A stretch of 64,000 nt of DNA. Origin: Methylobacterium hispanicum (lineage in GTDB: Bacteria > Pseudomonadota > Alphaproteobacteria > Rhizobiales > Beijerinckiaceae). Positions 26,285 to 34,930 of this stretch are shown piece after piece; position 1 is the first letter of the stretch; every line of letters begins with the position of its first letter. The notes under the pieces were generated by a model that had not been told where the DNA came from, ran no database searches, and saw only the letters and a list, made by a program, of their open reading frames with translations. The stretch spans positions 124,001 through 188,000 of the forward strand of contig NZ_BPQO01000008.1 of the NCBI RefSeq assembly GCF_022179285.1, given 5' to 3'. Position numbers and translations under genes: made by a program.

Positions 26285-27349
26285 TCAATCCGCCCCGCTC
26301 GGCACGCAGCCGCAGACGGACATCTGCCCCGGTACCGTGGTGGTCCACTGGCCGTTCCAGGCCGAGGCGTAGCTGCTGCAGGTGGTGGGGCACTTGTTCT
26401 GGGCGTCGCCGTTGTTCCAGATCGGCCCGGCCTTGGCGTCGAAGCTCTTCGGGACGGTGAGGAGCACCAGCGCCTGCGTCGGCGTGGAGGTCTCGACCTT
26501 GTCGCCGGCCGGGTTGGCGTAGCCGCTGTCGCCGCAATAGACGGACGGCAGGAAGCGGCCGTAGGTGCGCGGCCCGGTGGCGTTGGCGCCGACCACGAAG
26601 GCGGATTTGAGGTAGGCCGCCGCCTGCGCCGCGTAGCCCGTCGCGTTGAAGTTGGGCGTCCCGCACTCGGATTGCTGGCTCGCCGTGATGCCCCAGGGCA
26701 CGATCACGAAATCCGGCTTGAGCGCCTTGAGGGCCGCCAGGGCTTCCGCCTGGCCGTAGGTGTAGGCGTCCGCGCAGATGAGCAGGGACGTCTTGCCGAA
26801 CGGGGTCGAGACCGTCTTGATGTCGGAGAGCGCGCCGGGCGTGTAGGCACAGCCGGGCTGGTTCAGGATCGCCTGGCAGGCCGCCGGGTCGAAGGCGTTC
26901 TGCAGCACGTTGTACTTGCGGTGGTGCAGGACGATCTGCCCCTGGGGATCGATCAGGATGCCGGAATCGTAGGCCTGATAGGCGTTCGGTAGCGAGCCGG
27001 GGCCGGCTTTGGGGCCCTGTTCGGCCAAGCCCGCCGCGACCCAGATGCCGACGCTGCGCGCGATCTCGGCGAACTGGTCGCTGTACCGGCCGGGAATCGG
27101 TGCGGCCTGGGTGAACACGGCCGGGTTGAGCCACCCGAAGACGGAGCCCTCGGGGAAGATGATCAGTGTCGCGCCCTGATCCTTGGCCTGCTGCGCCAGA
27201 CCGCGCATGACGTCGAACTTGCCGACGTCCGAGCTGGGCAGTTGCGCGAGGCCGACGACGGTCTGGGCTTTCGTCGGCAGGGCCGCGATCGGACCCGAGA
27301 TCAGGACGGCGCCGACGAGAACACGTCGCAGAAGCGATGCTAGAGGCAT
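26285..27349 (-). CDS. Exported carbon-nitrogen hydrolase (nitrilase superfamily)
   Basis: A 354-residue hydrolase with a Sec signal peptide (basic LLRR, hydrophobic run, cut near TKAQ). The catalytic triad is complete: Glu in IIFPEGSVFGW, Lys in LHHRKYNVL, and Cys in LLICADAYTYGQ. Members act on nitriles, amides or carbamoyl groups. Most bacterial nitrilases are cytoplasmic, so a secreted one is unusual; vanin-like or apolipoprotein N-acyl-type substrates are conceivable but unproven. The C-terminus adds several cysteines (NKCPTTCSSY, SVCGCVPSG) that could form disulfides in the periplasm. A 23-base palindrome lies 10 bases upstream of the ATG. Confidence 0.8.
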   Translation of the reverse strand: MPLASLLRRVLVGAVLISGPIAALPTKAQTVVGLAQLPSSDVGKFDVMRGLAQQAKDQGATLIIFPEGSVFGWLNPAVFTQAAPIPGRYSDQFAEIARSVGIWVAAGLAEQGPKAGPGSLPNAYQAYDSGILIDPQGQIVLHHRKYNVLQNAFDPAACQAILNQPGCAYTPGALSDIKTVSTPFGKTSLLICADAYTYGQAEALAALKALKPDFVIVPWGITASQQSECGTPNFNATGYAAQAAAYLKSAFVVGANATGPRTYGRFLPSVYCGDSGYANPAGDKVETSTPTQALVLLTVPKSFDAKAGPIWNNGDAQNKCPTTCSSYASAWNGQWTTTVPGQMSVCGCVPSGAD

Positions 27350-27359
27350 GGTCGATCCC

Positions 27360-27382
27360 CCCGATACCGAATCGGTATCGGG
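27360..27382 (-). promoter_or_regulatory. Perfect palindrome upstream of the exported nitrilase
   Basis: CCCGATACCG and CGGTATCGGG flank AAT, giving a 23-base perfect palindrome. Reading toward the nitrilase, TTGTAC and TAACCT with a 17-base spacer (about 27386-27414) form a candidate promoter. The palindrome then sits between that promoter and the GGGGGGA ribosome site, where a repressor would block transcription. No regulator gene is adjacent. The rest of the 27350-27600 gap shows no gene. Confidence 0.5.
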
Positions 27383-27600
27383 CAGGAAGGTTACTCTAGG
27401 TTATTTTACCGTACAATCTGAGGGTCGGGCGCGTTCCTTCCGGACCATGCCGCGAAGCGTCGCGGCCGCCCCGCGCCCCATGGATCGGGCCGACCGGGGC
27501 CGCGGCCCTCGCCTTGCCAGACGGACGAGAGCCCGGATAGGTCCGCCGGACGAGAGGACGCGGCTCCGATGCGGGGCCGGACGGCCGGAAGGATGCTGAT

Positions 27601-28758
27601 TTGAACGTCACCCAGCTCACGCACCACGACCTCGACGGCTACGGCGCCTCGACGGTCGTCGGCCTCTTCCGCGACGTGCGGCGGGTGGTGCACATCCCGC
27701 GCTACGCCGATGTCGGGCCCGTGGTCGAGACCGAGCTGAAGCGGCTTGAGCGGACCAAGGCGCCCGAACTGCTGATCCTCACCGATCTGGGTCTCGAGGA
27801 GGTCGCCGTCACCTTCATCCGCCGCTTCGCGCAGATGAACCTGAAGCGCGAGGCCGAGCGGCGCCACCGCCTCGTGGTGCTCGACCACCACGCCTCCTCG
27901 ATCGACCAGCTGCGCGCCCAGAAGCTGGAGCCGCGGCCCGACCCGGAGCGGCCCGCGCTGAACCGATTCGACGCGGGCGACCCGAACACCGTCGTGCTGA
28001 TCGACGCGGAGCGCTGCGCCACCCGGATGGCCTACGAGCAGCGCGCCCTCTACGCGCCCGAGGCCGGGGCGGGCGATGCCGACCTCGCCGCGCTCGTCGC
28101 GGCGGTCGACGCCCTCGACCTCTGGCGCAAGGACCGGCCGGAATTCCTCGGGGGCCTCGCCCTCGACGAGGCCTTCTGGGACAACGTCTCGACCCTGATC
28201 CCGGTGGGCCACCCCTGGCATGATCGCTTCGTCAGCGGCCTGCTCCTGGCCCTCGCCGCCCTGCTGCGCGAGGGGCTGGACCCGGCCCGGATCGAGGCCC
28301 GGCTCGGCGCCGTGCGCCTGGCGCTCGTCGATGACCTGATGGCGGGCGATCCCGACGACGACGCCCGGCTCACCACCCGCATGCGCGTCGCCCGCGCCCT
28401 CGCCCGCTCGGAGGAGCTGTTCCGGCCGCTCTCGGACGGGACGCTTCTCTCCTTCGGGCTCGATTCCGGCGCCTTCCAGCGGATCTCCGACCTGATCATG
28501 GAAGCGGGCCGGGCCAAGCGCGTCGTGAACGTGCAGCGGGTCGGGACGCTCTCTTTCCGCTCGAACAACGAGACGGCGCTGGAGGGCGCGCGCAAGTTCC
28601 GCGGCGGCGGCCACCGGGACGCGGCCGGTGGCCGGCTCCAGAGCGGGGCGGCCTTCTCGCTCGCCGACGCCATCGCCCAGGTCGAGCCGGTGCTGAACCC
28701 GCCCGCGCCCGATCCCGACGCCAGCCCCTTCGCGGCGCTCCGCGCCCTGAAGGGCTGA
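27601..28758 (+). CDS. DHH-family phosphoesterase
   Basis: A 385-residue cytoplasmic DHH/DHHA1 protein. The N-terminal THHDLDGYGAS supplies metal-binding His and Asp. VVLDHHAS is the DHH motif, and RGGGHRDAAGGRL near residue 340 is the substrate-binding DHHA1 loop. Relatives are nano-RNases and cyclic dinucleotide or pAp phosphatases (NrnA, GdpP), so hydrolysis of short RNA or linear dinucleotides is plausible. It begins with TTG at 27601 after an AAGGA ribosome site; no ATG lies upstream in frame. Confidence 0.85.
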   Translation: MNVTQLTHHDLDGYGASTVVGLFRDVRRVVHIPRYADVGPVVETELKRLERTKAPELLILTDLGLEEVAVTFIRRFAQMNLKREAERRHRLVVLDHHASSIDQLRAQKLEPRPDPERPALNRFDAGDPNTVVLIDAERCATRMAYEQRALYAPEAGAGDADLAALVAAVDALDLWRKDRPEFLGGLALDEAFWDNVSTLIPVGHPWHDRFVSGLLLALAALLREGLDPARIEARLGAVRLALVDDLMAGDPDDDARLTTRMRVARALARSEELFRPLSDGTLLSFGLDSGAFQRISDLIMEAGRAKRVVNVQRVGTLSFRSNNETALEGARKFRGGGHRDAAGGRLQSGAAFSLADAIAQVEPVLNPPAPDPDASPFAALRALKG

Positions 28759-28836
28759 AGGCGGCCGCGCGCCGGAACGGACCCGCCTCCCGCCCGGTTA
28801 CCCGGCCGGTTCGGCGCGCGGGAGCAGGGTCACGGG

Positions 28837-29235
28837 ATGGGTGAGCGGTCCTCGGAGCACATCGTCGTCCTGCTCGTCGACGCGGTCCGCGAGGCTGCCC
28901 GCCTCACGGCGCGGACGCTCGAACTCGCCCGCGTCGAGACCGACGGCAACATCCGGGCGCTCGCCGGGCTCGCCGCCAAGGTGCTGGCGATCGCCGTGCT
29001 GGTGGTCTCGGCTTTCTTCGTCTTCCTCGACGCAGCGGTGAAGTTGCTGGCCGCGCTGATCGGATCGGAGGCGCTCGGCGCGGTGATCGTCGCCGCGCCC
29101 TTCCTGGGCGTCGCGGCGATCCTCGGACTGATGGGCGCGCGCCGGATCGCCCTGCACAACCTCGAACCCTGGCGGACCATGCGCGAGGCCGAGCGGATCG
29201 TGCGCCTCAGCCCGCCCGCCCCATCCAGTCGGTGA
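28837..29235 (+). CDS. Phage holin family protein (holin-X, PF07332-like)
   Basis: A 132-residue membrane protein. An amphipathic, charged N-terminal helix (about 8-45) precedes two hydrophobic helices (about 49-78 and 82-108, the first containing VLAIAVLVVSAFFVFLDAAV), and a short basic tail follows. This layout is that of the holin superfamily III proteins common in proteobacterial chromosomes, usually not tied to a prophage. No phage genes surround it. Its 3' end overlaps that of the convergent hydrolase gene by 29 bases. Function unknown. Confidence 0.65.
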   Translation: MGERSSEHIVVLLVDAVREAARLTARTLELARVETDGNIRALAGLAAKVLAIAVLVVSAFFVFLDAAVKLLAALIGSEALGAVIVAAPFLGVAAILGLMGARRIALHNLEPWRTMREAERIVRLSPPAPSSR

Positions 29236-30112
29236 TGATCCGGATCTGCCCGTCGTCGAAGAGCGCCGGGGCGTGACCGCAGCCCGGGATCTCGACGAGC
29301 GTCGCGCGCGGGCCACGCCGGGTCATCTCGGCGGCGGTCTGCGGCAGCAGCAGGTCCGAGGTCTCGCCCCGCAGCAGCAGCACGGGGCAGCGCACCGCAT
29401 CCCAGTCGCGCCACAGCGTCACGTTGTAGACCCGGCCCGGCCGGAACGCGACGGCGATGGCCGGATCGTAGTGCGGGCGCCAGGTGCCGCCGGGTTCGGG
29501 GACGAAGCTGTGGCGGGTCATCGCGCGCCACTGCGCGTCGGTGAGGGTGCCGAAATCCCGGAGCGCCGAGCGCAAGCGCGCCTCGGCGGTCGCGAGCGAG
29601 TGGTGCAGGCGCGGCGCCTCGCGCAGGCGGTTGCCGATGCCCCTGAGCGCCGCCCAGGGCAGGAACGGGCCGATGTCGTTCATCACCAGCCGGCGGATCG
29701 GCGTGTTCTGCGCGCCTGCCAGCACCATGCCGACGAGGCCGCCGAGCGAGGTGCCGACCCAGTCGAGCCGCTCGACGCCGAGATGCGCGATCAGCGCGGC
29801 CATGTCGGAGACGTATTGCGGCAGCCCGTAGAGCTCGGGGTCGGCGAGCCAGCCGCTCTTCCCACGCCCGACGATGTCCGGGCAGATCACCCGGTAGCCG
29901 AGGCCGACCAGCGCGCGCGCCAGCGGATCGAAGTCGCGGCCCTGGCGGCTCAACCCGTGCAGGCACAGCACCGTGTGCGGGCTCGCGGAATCGCCCCACT
30001 CCACGTAGGCGAGATCGTGGAAGCGCCCCTGCGCGTAGCCGATCGTGCGGCCGGGCCGGGGCTCGGCCGCGTCGCACCCCTCGGCCTCCGCCAGGGCGGG
30101 GTCCGCGAGCAT
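29207..30112 (-). CDS. Alpha/beta hydrolase
   Basis: A 301-residue alpha/beta-hydrolase. The oxyanion region is CLHGLSRQGRDFD, the nucleophile elbow is WVGTSLGGLVG (Ser), and the terminal His lies in IPGCGHAPALFDD. A cap region lies around 150-215. The ATG at 30112 shares a base with the phasin stop (TGATG), indicating coupled translation. Given that partner, an esterase working on polyhydroxybutyrate or its monomers is tempting, but a PHB depolymerase lipase-box signature is not evident. General esterase/lipase is the safe call. Confidence 0.85.
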   Translation of the reverse strand: MLADPALAEAEGCDAAEPRPGRTIGYAQGRFHDLAYVEWGDSASPHTVLCLHGLSRQGRDFDPLARALVGLGYRVICPDIVGRGKSGWLADPELYGLPQYVSDMAALIAHLGVERLDWVGTSLGGLVGMVLAGAQNTPIRRLVMNDIGPFLPWAALRGIGNRLREAPRLHHSLATAEARLRSALRDFGTLTDAQWRAMTRHSFVPEPGGTWRPHYDPAIAVAFRPGRVYNVTLWRDWDAVRCPVLLLRGETSDLLLPQTAAEMTRRGPRATLVEIPGCGHAPALFDDGQIRIITDWMGRAG

Positions 30113-30537
30113 CACAGCGGGCCGGCGCCGGTTCCGCGCGCGACGTCGCCGGCCGCGCGCAGCGCCGTGCGCTGCAGGTCGAGCATCTGGTGAGCGAAGC
30201 GCTCGCCCTGCTCCCGCAGGTAGCGGCTCTGGAGATCGGCGGCCGCGCGGGCATCCTCCGCTCGCACCAGGCTGGAGGCGAAGCTGAAGCCAGCCCGCAT
30301 GTTCGTGTCGGTGGCGACGAAGAGGGTCTGGGCCACCGCGCGCATCGCCGCCCAGCCGCGGGCGGTGGGACCGTCGGCGTTCCGCCCGTCCGCCGAGAGC
30401 CCCATCAGGCCGGCCGCCCGCGCGGTGGAACTCTCGAAGGCGTTGAGGGCCACCTCGCCGGCCTCCACGCAGCGCAGGTAGGCCGCCCGGGCCCGGGCGA
30501 TGTTCTCCTCGGCCAGTTGCCGACCCTGCTCGGTCAT
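30112..30537 (-). CDS. Phasin family protein
   Basis: A 141-residue, mostly helical protein of the phasin type, which coats polyhydroxyalkanoate granules. The sequence is Ala-rich and amphipathic with the pattern NIARARAAYLRCVEAGEVAL and ends in a helix LQSRYLREQGERFAHQML. The ATG at 30537 follows AAGGAC. The upstream open frame is Arg/Gly-rich and unlikely to be translated. The gene is coupled to the following hydrolase. PHB storage is common in methylotrophic alphaproteobacteria, consistent with this role. Confidence 0.75.
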   Translation of the reverse strand: MTEQGRQLAEENIARARAAYLRCVEAGEVALNAFESSTARAAGLMGLSADGRNADGPTARGWAAMRAVAQTLFVATDTNMRAGFSFASSLVRAEDARAAADLQSRYLREQGERFAHQMLDLQRTALRAAGDVARGTGAGPL

Positions 30538-30727
30538 GTCCTTGTGTCCCCCGGTCCCTGGCCGTCCGGCCGCCGCAGCTGAGCAATCGAATCGGCGCCG
30601 CCGCGTTCCGCCTCTCCTTGACGGCCGCCCATCTCTTGTCACGCCCGCACCCCGGCGCAAAGGGCACGCCGGGGCCGCGCCCGACACAAAGCGGCGTGCG
30701 TGTGCGGCCGCGGGTGGGGAGTGCGCC

Positions 30728-32188
30728 TCAACTGGTCTTCAGGAAACGCTCGATGCTCCCGCCCAGGCTCTCGGAATGGGTGCCCAGCCGGTCCGCGATG
30801 GCCCGCACCGCGTCGGCGAGCTGGCCGGTGACGTTCGCCGCCACGGAGACGCCGCCGATATGCCCGGACATCTCCTGGGTCGCGACGGACTGCTCCTCGA
30901 CGGCGCTCGCCATGGCGAGCGTCAGCTTCGACAGTTCGGCGACCGCGGAGCCGATCATCTCGATTGCGCCGACGGCCTCGTCGGTAGCGGTCTGGATCGC
31001 CGCGACCTGCTGCGTGATCTCGTCGGTGGCCCGGGCGGTCTGCGCGGCCAGCATCTTCACCTCGCTGGCCACCACCGCGAAGCCGCGGCCCGCCTCCCCG
31101 GCGCGCGCGGCCTCGATCGTCGCGTTCAGCGCCAGCAGGTTCGTCTGAGCCGCGATCGTGCGGATCATTGTCACCACGGCATCGACCTTGCGGGCGTTCT
31201 CGGCGAGGTGACGCACGGTGCCGTCCGTGGTCCGGGCCTGCGCCGCGATCTGCTGGGTACGCTCCGTGACGCGGCCGACCTGGCCGGAGATCTCGTGGAT
31301 CGAGCCGGCCATCTGCTCCGAGTTCGCGGCCACGGAGGCTGCCCGCCGCCGGGCATCATCGGCGGAGGAGCCGAGGCCGTCGGCGGAAGCCTGCATCTCG
31401 CGGACCGCCGCCGACACCGCCTCGACCACGCGCGAGACCTCGGAGGCCACGTTCACCTGGGCCGTCGCCACGGACCAAGTCAGCATCGGGCCGATATAGG
31501 CGCCGTCCGGGCCCGTGATGGCCGAGACGCGCAGGTCGAGCACCTCCGGCCCGAGCTTGATCTTGGCCCGGTGCGGCAGGTGGCTCGCGTCGGCGAGCAT
31601 CCGGCGCTGGTGCTGGGGGTTCTTGTGGAACACGTCGATCGAGGAGCCCAGCAACTCCGAGACCTTGATCGGCAGATGCTGCTCGATCGCGCCGAGCGTG
31701 CTCTTCGAGGTCTCGTTGAGATAGTCGATCCGGAAATCGTTCCTCGGGTCGGCTGTCATGACGGCGACGGGCATGCCGTCGATCATCGTCATCAGGCGGC
31801 CGGTCTCGTTCTTCTTGGCGGTGATGTCGGTGGCGAACTTCATCACCGAGGCCACCCGGCCGTCGGCGTCGAGCACCGGGCAGTAGCTCGCCTCCAGCCA
31901 GACCCGGTCACCGGCCTTCCCGTAGCGGGCGAACTCGCCCGAGACGGCCTTGCCGCCCCGCAACGTATCCCAGAACGCGCCGTAATCGGCACGCTTGGCC
32001 TCGTCCGCATCCACGAAGATTCGGTGGTGCCGCCCACGGATCTCCCCGATGTCGTAGCCGACGAGATCGAGAAAATTCCTGTTTGCATCTAGTATCTTGC
32101 CGTCTGGTGTATACTCGATTGTTGCGATGGCGCGATCGAGGGCGGCGAACTTGAGGCGATCGGTGTTGGATTGTGATCTTTTGAACAT
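30728..32188 (-). CDS. Soluble PAS-containing methyl-accepting chemotaxis protein
   Basis: A 486-residue chemoreceptor without any membrane segment. Two PAS-like domains occupy about 15-120 ([34 protein letters not shown]) and 125-240, followed by a signalling domain. Its hairpin tip is [32 protein letters not shown], seen in overlapping parts. Being cytoplasmic, it likely senses redox, energy or an internal ligand. The ATG at 32188 lies eight to nine bases after AGGA; the ATG at 32197 is too close to that site. The 195-base upstream gap to ruvC is AT-rich and may hold its promoter. Confidence 0.85.
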   Translation of the reverse strand: MFKRSQSNTDRLKFAALDRAIATIEYTPDGKILDANRNFLDLVGYDIGEIRGRHHRIFVDADEAKRADYGAFWDTLRGGKAVSGEFARYGKAGDRVWLEASYCPVLDADGRVASVMKFATDITAKKNETGRLMTMIDGMPVAVMTADPRNDFRIDYLNETSKSTLGAIEQHLPIKVSELLGSSIDVFHKNPQHQRRMLADASHLPHRAKIKLGPEVLDLRVSAITGPDGAYIGPMLTWSVATAQVNVASEVSRVVEAVSAAVREMQASADGLGSSADDARRRAASVAANSEQMAGSIHEISGQVGRVTERTQQIAAQARTTDGTVRHLAENARKVDAVVTMIRTIAAQTNLLALNATIEAARAGEAGRGFAVVASEVKMLAAQTARATDEITQQVAAIQTATDEAVGAIEMIGSAVAELSKLTLAMASAVEEQSVATQEMSGHIGGVSVAANVTGQLADAVRAIADRLGTHSESLGGSIERFLKTS

Positions 32189-32383
32189 TGTCTTCATTCC
32201 TATTCAGAATATCCTCTGCGCTCGATTGGTTAACGATAGATAAAAATAGGATTAAATGGGTAGCGCCGGCCTACGCCGCGGCCGCGGGCGACGCCTGTTG
32301 GCGAAACGTCCCGTTCACGATATGTGCCTAACGCTCGGGCGGTGCCGGCCCCGCCGGCCCGTCAGGCGATCCCGAGGCGACCC

Positions 32384-32950
32384 ATGAGCGAACCCGTCCG
32401 CATCCTCGGCATCGATCCGGGCCTGCGCCGCACCGGCTGGGGGGCGGTCACGGTCACGGGCTCCAAGCTTGCCTACGTCGATTGCGGCGTCGTCACCTCG
32501 GACGAGGACCTGCCGCTGGCCCGGCGCCTGCGCGCGCTGCACGACGGCCTCGCCGGGGTCGTGCGCGCCTTCCGGCCCGACGAGGCCGCCGTGGAGGAGA
32601 CCTTCGTCAACCGCGACGCGCAGGGGACGCTCAAGCTCGGCCAGGCTCGCGGCATCGCGCTGCTGGTGCCGGCGCTCCACGACGTGCCGGTGCACGAGTA
32701 CGCCGCGAGCCTGATCAAGAAGACGGTGGCCGGCAACGGACACGCCGACAAGGCGCAGATCCAGGCGATGGTGCGCTTCCTGCTGCCGAGGGCCGAGTTC
32801 CGCCTCGCGGACGCGGCCGACGCGCTCGCCATCGCGATCACGCACGTCAACCACCGCGACGCGCACGCGCTGCGACAGAAACACCTGCCGGCAGGCTACT
32901 CGGGCCGCGCCGCCGAGCGGATCGCGGCGGCGCTCGCCCGGCAGGGCTGA
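32384..32950 (+). CDS. ruvC: Holliday junction endonuclease RuvC
   Basis: A 188-residue nuclease that resolves Holliday junctions with RuvAB. The catalytic acids are in [14 protein letters not shown] (Asp11), VEETF, and [12 protein letters not shown] near the C-terminus. Length and start match the family. yceI, on the opposite strand, separates it from ruvA, and ruvB is not in the window. In most relatives ruvC, ruvA and ruvB are contiguous. Confidence 0.94.
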   Translation: MSEPVRILGIDPGLRRTGWGAVTVTGSKLAYVDCGVVTSDEDLPLARRLRALHDGLAGVVRAFRPDEAAVEETFVNRDAQGTLKLGQARGIALLVPALHDVPVHEYAASLIKKTVAGNGHADKAQIQAMVRFLLPRAEFRLADAADALAIAITHVNHRDAHALRQKHLPAGYSGRAAERIAAALARQG

Positions 32951-32965
32951 GACGCGGCCCGAATG

Positions 32966-33589
32966 CTACTTGGCTGCCTTGAACTCGCCTTCGAGCCGCA
33001 ACGTCACCTCGTCGCCGAGGATCGGCAGGAAGGCGTTGATGCCGAAATCCGAGCGCTTGATCACCGCGCGCCCGTCGAAGCCCACCGTGTACTGCTTGTC
33101 CACGGGGCTGACCCCCGCCTGGTTGAATGTGGCGTCGAAGGCGACGGACTTGGTCACGCCCTTGAGCGTCAGGTCGCCGACCACGCGGGCGGTGGTCGGG
33201 CCGGTCGGCTCGACCGCCGTCGCCCGGAAGGTCGCGGTCGGGAATTTCTGGGTGTCGAAGAAGTCCGGCGTCTTCAGGTGCTGGTCGAGCTTCGGGTTGA
33301 GGCCGCTGACGCTGTCGGTGCGGATCATGACGCTGAGGCGGCTCTTGGCCGGCTCCTTCGGGTCGAGGGTCGCCTCGCCCGAGACATCGGTGATCTGCCC
33401 GAAATAGGTCGAGTAGCCGAGATGGCTCAGCGACCACGTGATCTTCCCGTGGGCCGGGTCGAGCTGGTAGGCGCCGGGGCGCACCTGGTTCGGGTCGGTC
33501 GTCGGCCCCTCGGCGGTCTGGGCGCGGGCCGGGGTGGCGAGCAGGCCGAGGGCCAGCAGGGTCGAGGTCAGGATCGGGGTCCGGCGCAT
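32966..33589 (-). CDS. YceI-family periplasmic lipid-binding protein
   Basis: A 207-residue protein with a Sec signal peptide ([15 protein letters not shown], cut near ARA). The lipocalin-like YceI domain follows: [33 protein letters not shown] and [15 protein letters not shown]. Members bind isoprenoid-like lipids in the periplasm; the specific ligand is unknown. It is convergent with ruvC (15 bases between stops) and divergent from ruvA, so it interrupts the ruv cluster. Confidence 0.9.
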   Translation of the reverse strand: MRRTPILTSTLLALGLLATPARAQTAEGPTTDPNQVRPGAYQLDPAHGKITWSLSHLGYSTYFGQITDVSGEATLDPKEPAKSRLSVMIRTDSVSGLNPKLDQHLKTPDFFDTQKFPTATFRATAVEPTGPTTARVVGDLTLKGVTKSVAFDATFNQAGVSPVDKQYTVGFDGRAVIKRSDFGINAFLPILGDEVTLRLEGEFKAAK

Positions 33590-33741
33590 GGTGTCGGCGG
33601 GGCTCCTGTGGGGCGTTGGGCCGGGGCTCGTTCCGGCGGGCGCGTGCTCCCCTGTTCCACGCCTGCCGCCCGCGCTCAAGCCGCGCATGGTGCGCGCGGG
33701 CCCGCTTCTGTAGTCATCCGCGCACGGATGAAGGCTGGACG

Positions 33742-34359
33742 ATGATCGGCAAGCTCAAGGGCCTGGTGGATTCCTTCGGCGAGGATTTCGTGATCCTTGA
33801 CGTGAACGGCGTCGGCTACGTGGTTCACTGCTCGGCCCGCACGCTGCAGCGGCTGCCGGCCCTGGGCGAGGCGGCGCAGCTCTCGATCGAGACGATCGTG
33901 CGTGAGGACATGATCCGCCTCTACGGCTTCCGCTCGGACGCCGAGCGCGAGTGGTTCCGCCTGCTCCAGACCGTGCAGGGCGTGGGTGCGCGGGTGGCGC
34001 TCGGCGTCCTCTCGGTGCTGGAGCCGGAGCAACTCGGGGCCGCTATCGCCACCGGCGACAAGGGCTCGGTCGCGCGTGCGCCCGGCGTCGGCCCGCGCCT
34101 CGCGGCGCGCCTCGTGGCGGAGCTGAAGGACAAGGCGCCGGCCTTCGCGCCACTCGACCCGGCGCTGGCGAGCCTCGTCGAGGCGGCGGAGGCGGGCGGC
34201 CCGTCAGGGCCGGTCGCGGACGCCGTCTCGGCGCTGACCAATCTCGGCTACCCGCAGGCCCAGGCCGGGGCTGCGGTGGCGGCGGCGCTGAAGAGCGCCG
34301 GGGAAGGCGCGGAGGCGCGCGCGCTGATCCGGCTCGGGCTGAAGGAACTCGCCCGCTGA
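33742..34359 (+). CDS. ruvA: Holliday junction branch migration subunit RuvA
   Basis: A 205-residue protein binding Holliday junctions as a tetramer and loading the RuvB motor. It begins [19 protein letters not shown] (domain I). The helix-hairpin-helix motifs [12 protein letters not shown] and [16 protein letters not shown] are present, and the C-terminal RuvB-binding domain covers about 155-205. ruvB does not follow; glnB lies convergent 20 bases on. Confidence 0.94.
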   Translation: MIGKLKGLVDSFGEDFVILDVNGVGYVVHCSARTLQRLPALGEAAQLSIETIVREDMIRLYGFRSDAEREWFRLLQTVQGVGARVALGVLSVLEPEQLGAAIATGDKGSVARAPGVGPRLAARLVAELKDKAPAFAPLDPALASLVEAAEAGGPSGPVADAVSALTNLGYPQAQAGAAVAAALKSAGEGAEARALIRLGLKELAR

Positions 34360-34378
34360 GAAGGCCCGCCCGGAGCGC

Positions 34379-34747
<369 letters not shown>

Positions 34748-34930
34748 TCAGATTTCTAACACCCCGCCCGCACCTCCGCCACGCCGTTTTACCCGGAAGT
34801 CCGGGAAAACGGCCTATCGCCTCGGCAGCTCCGGCACATCGTTGAGGCAGATCGGGGCGGGCGCACATTTTCCGGGCAGGTCTTGGGCTGCTCCCGGGCA
34901 GGTCCGGAATCGCGAGAGGAGAGGCACGGG

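Noticed and set aside
28837..29235. Holin-X protein as a sign of a prophage
   Set aside because: No capsid, terminase, integrase or lysin genes are nearby. Holin-X proteins are common chromosomal genes.
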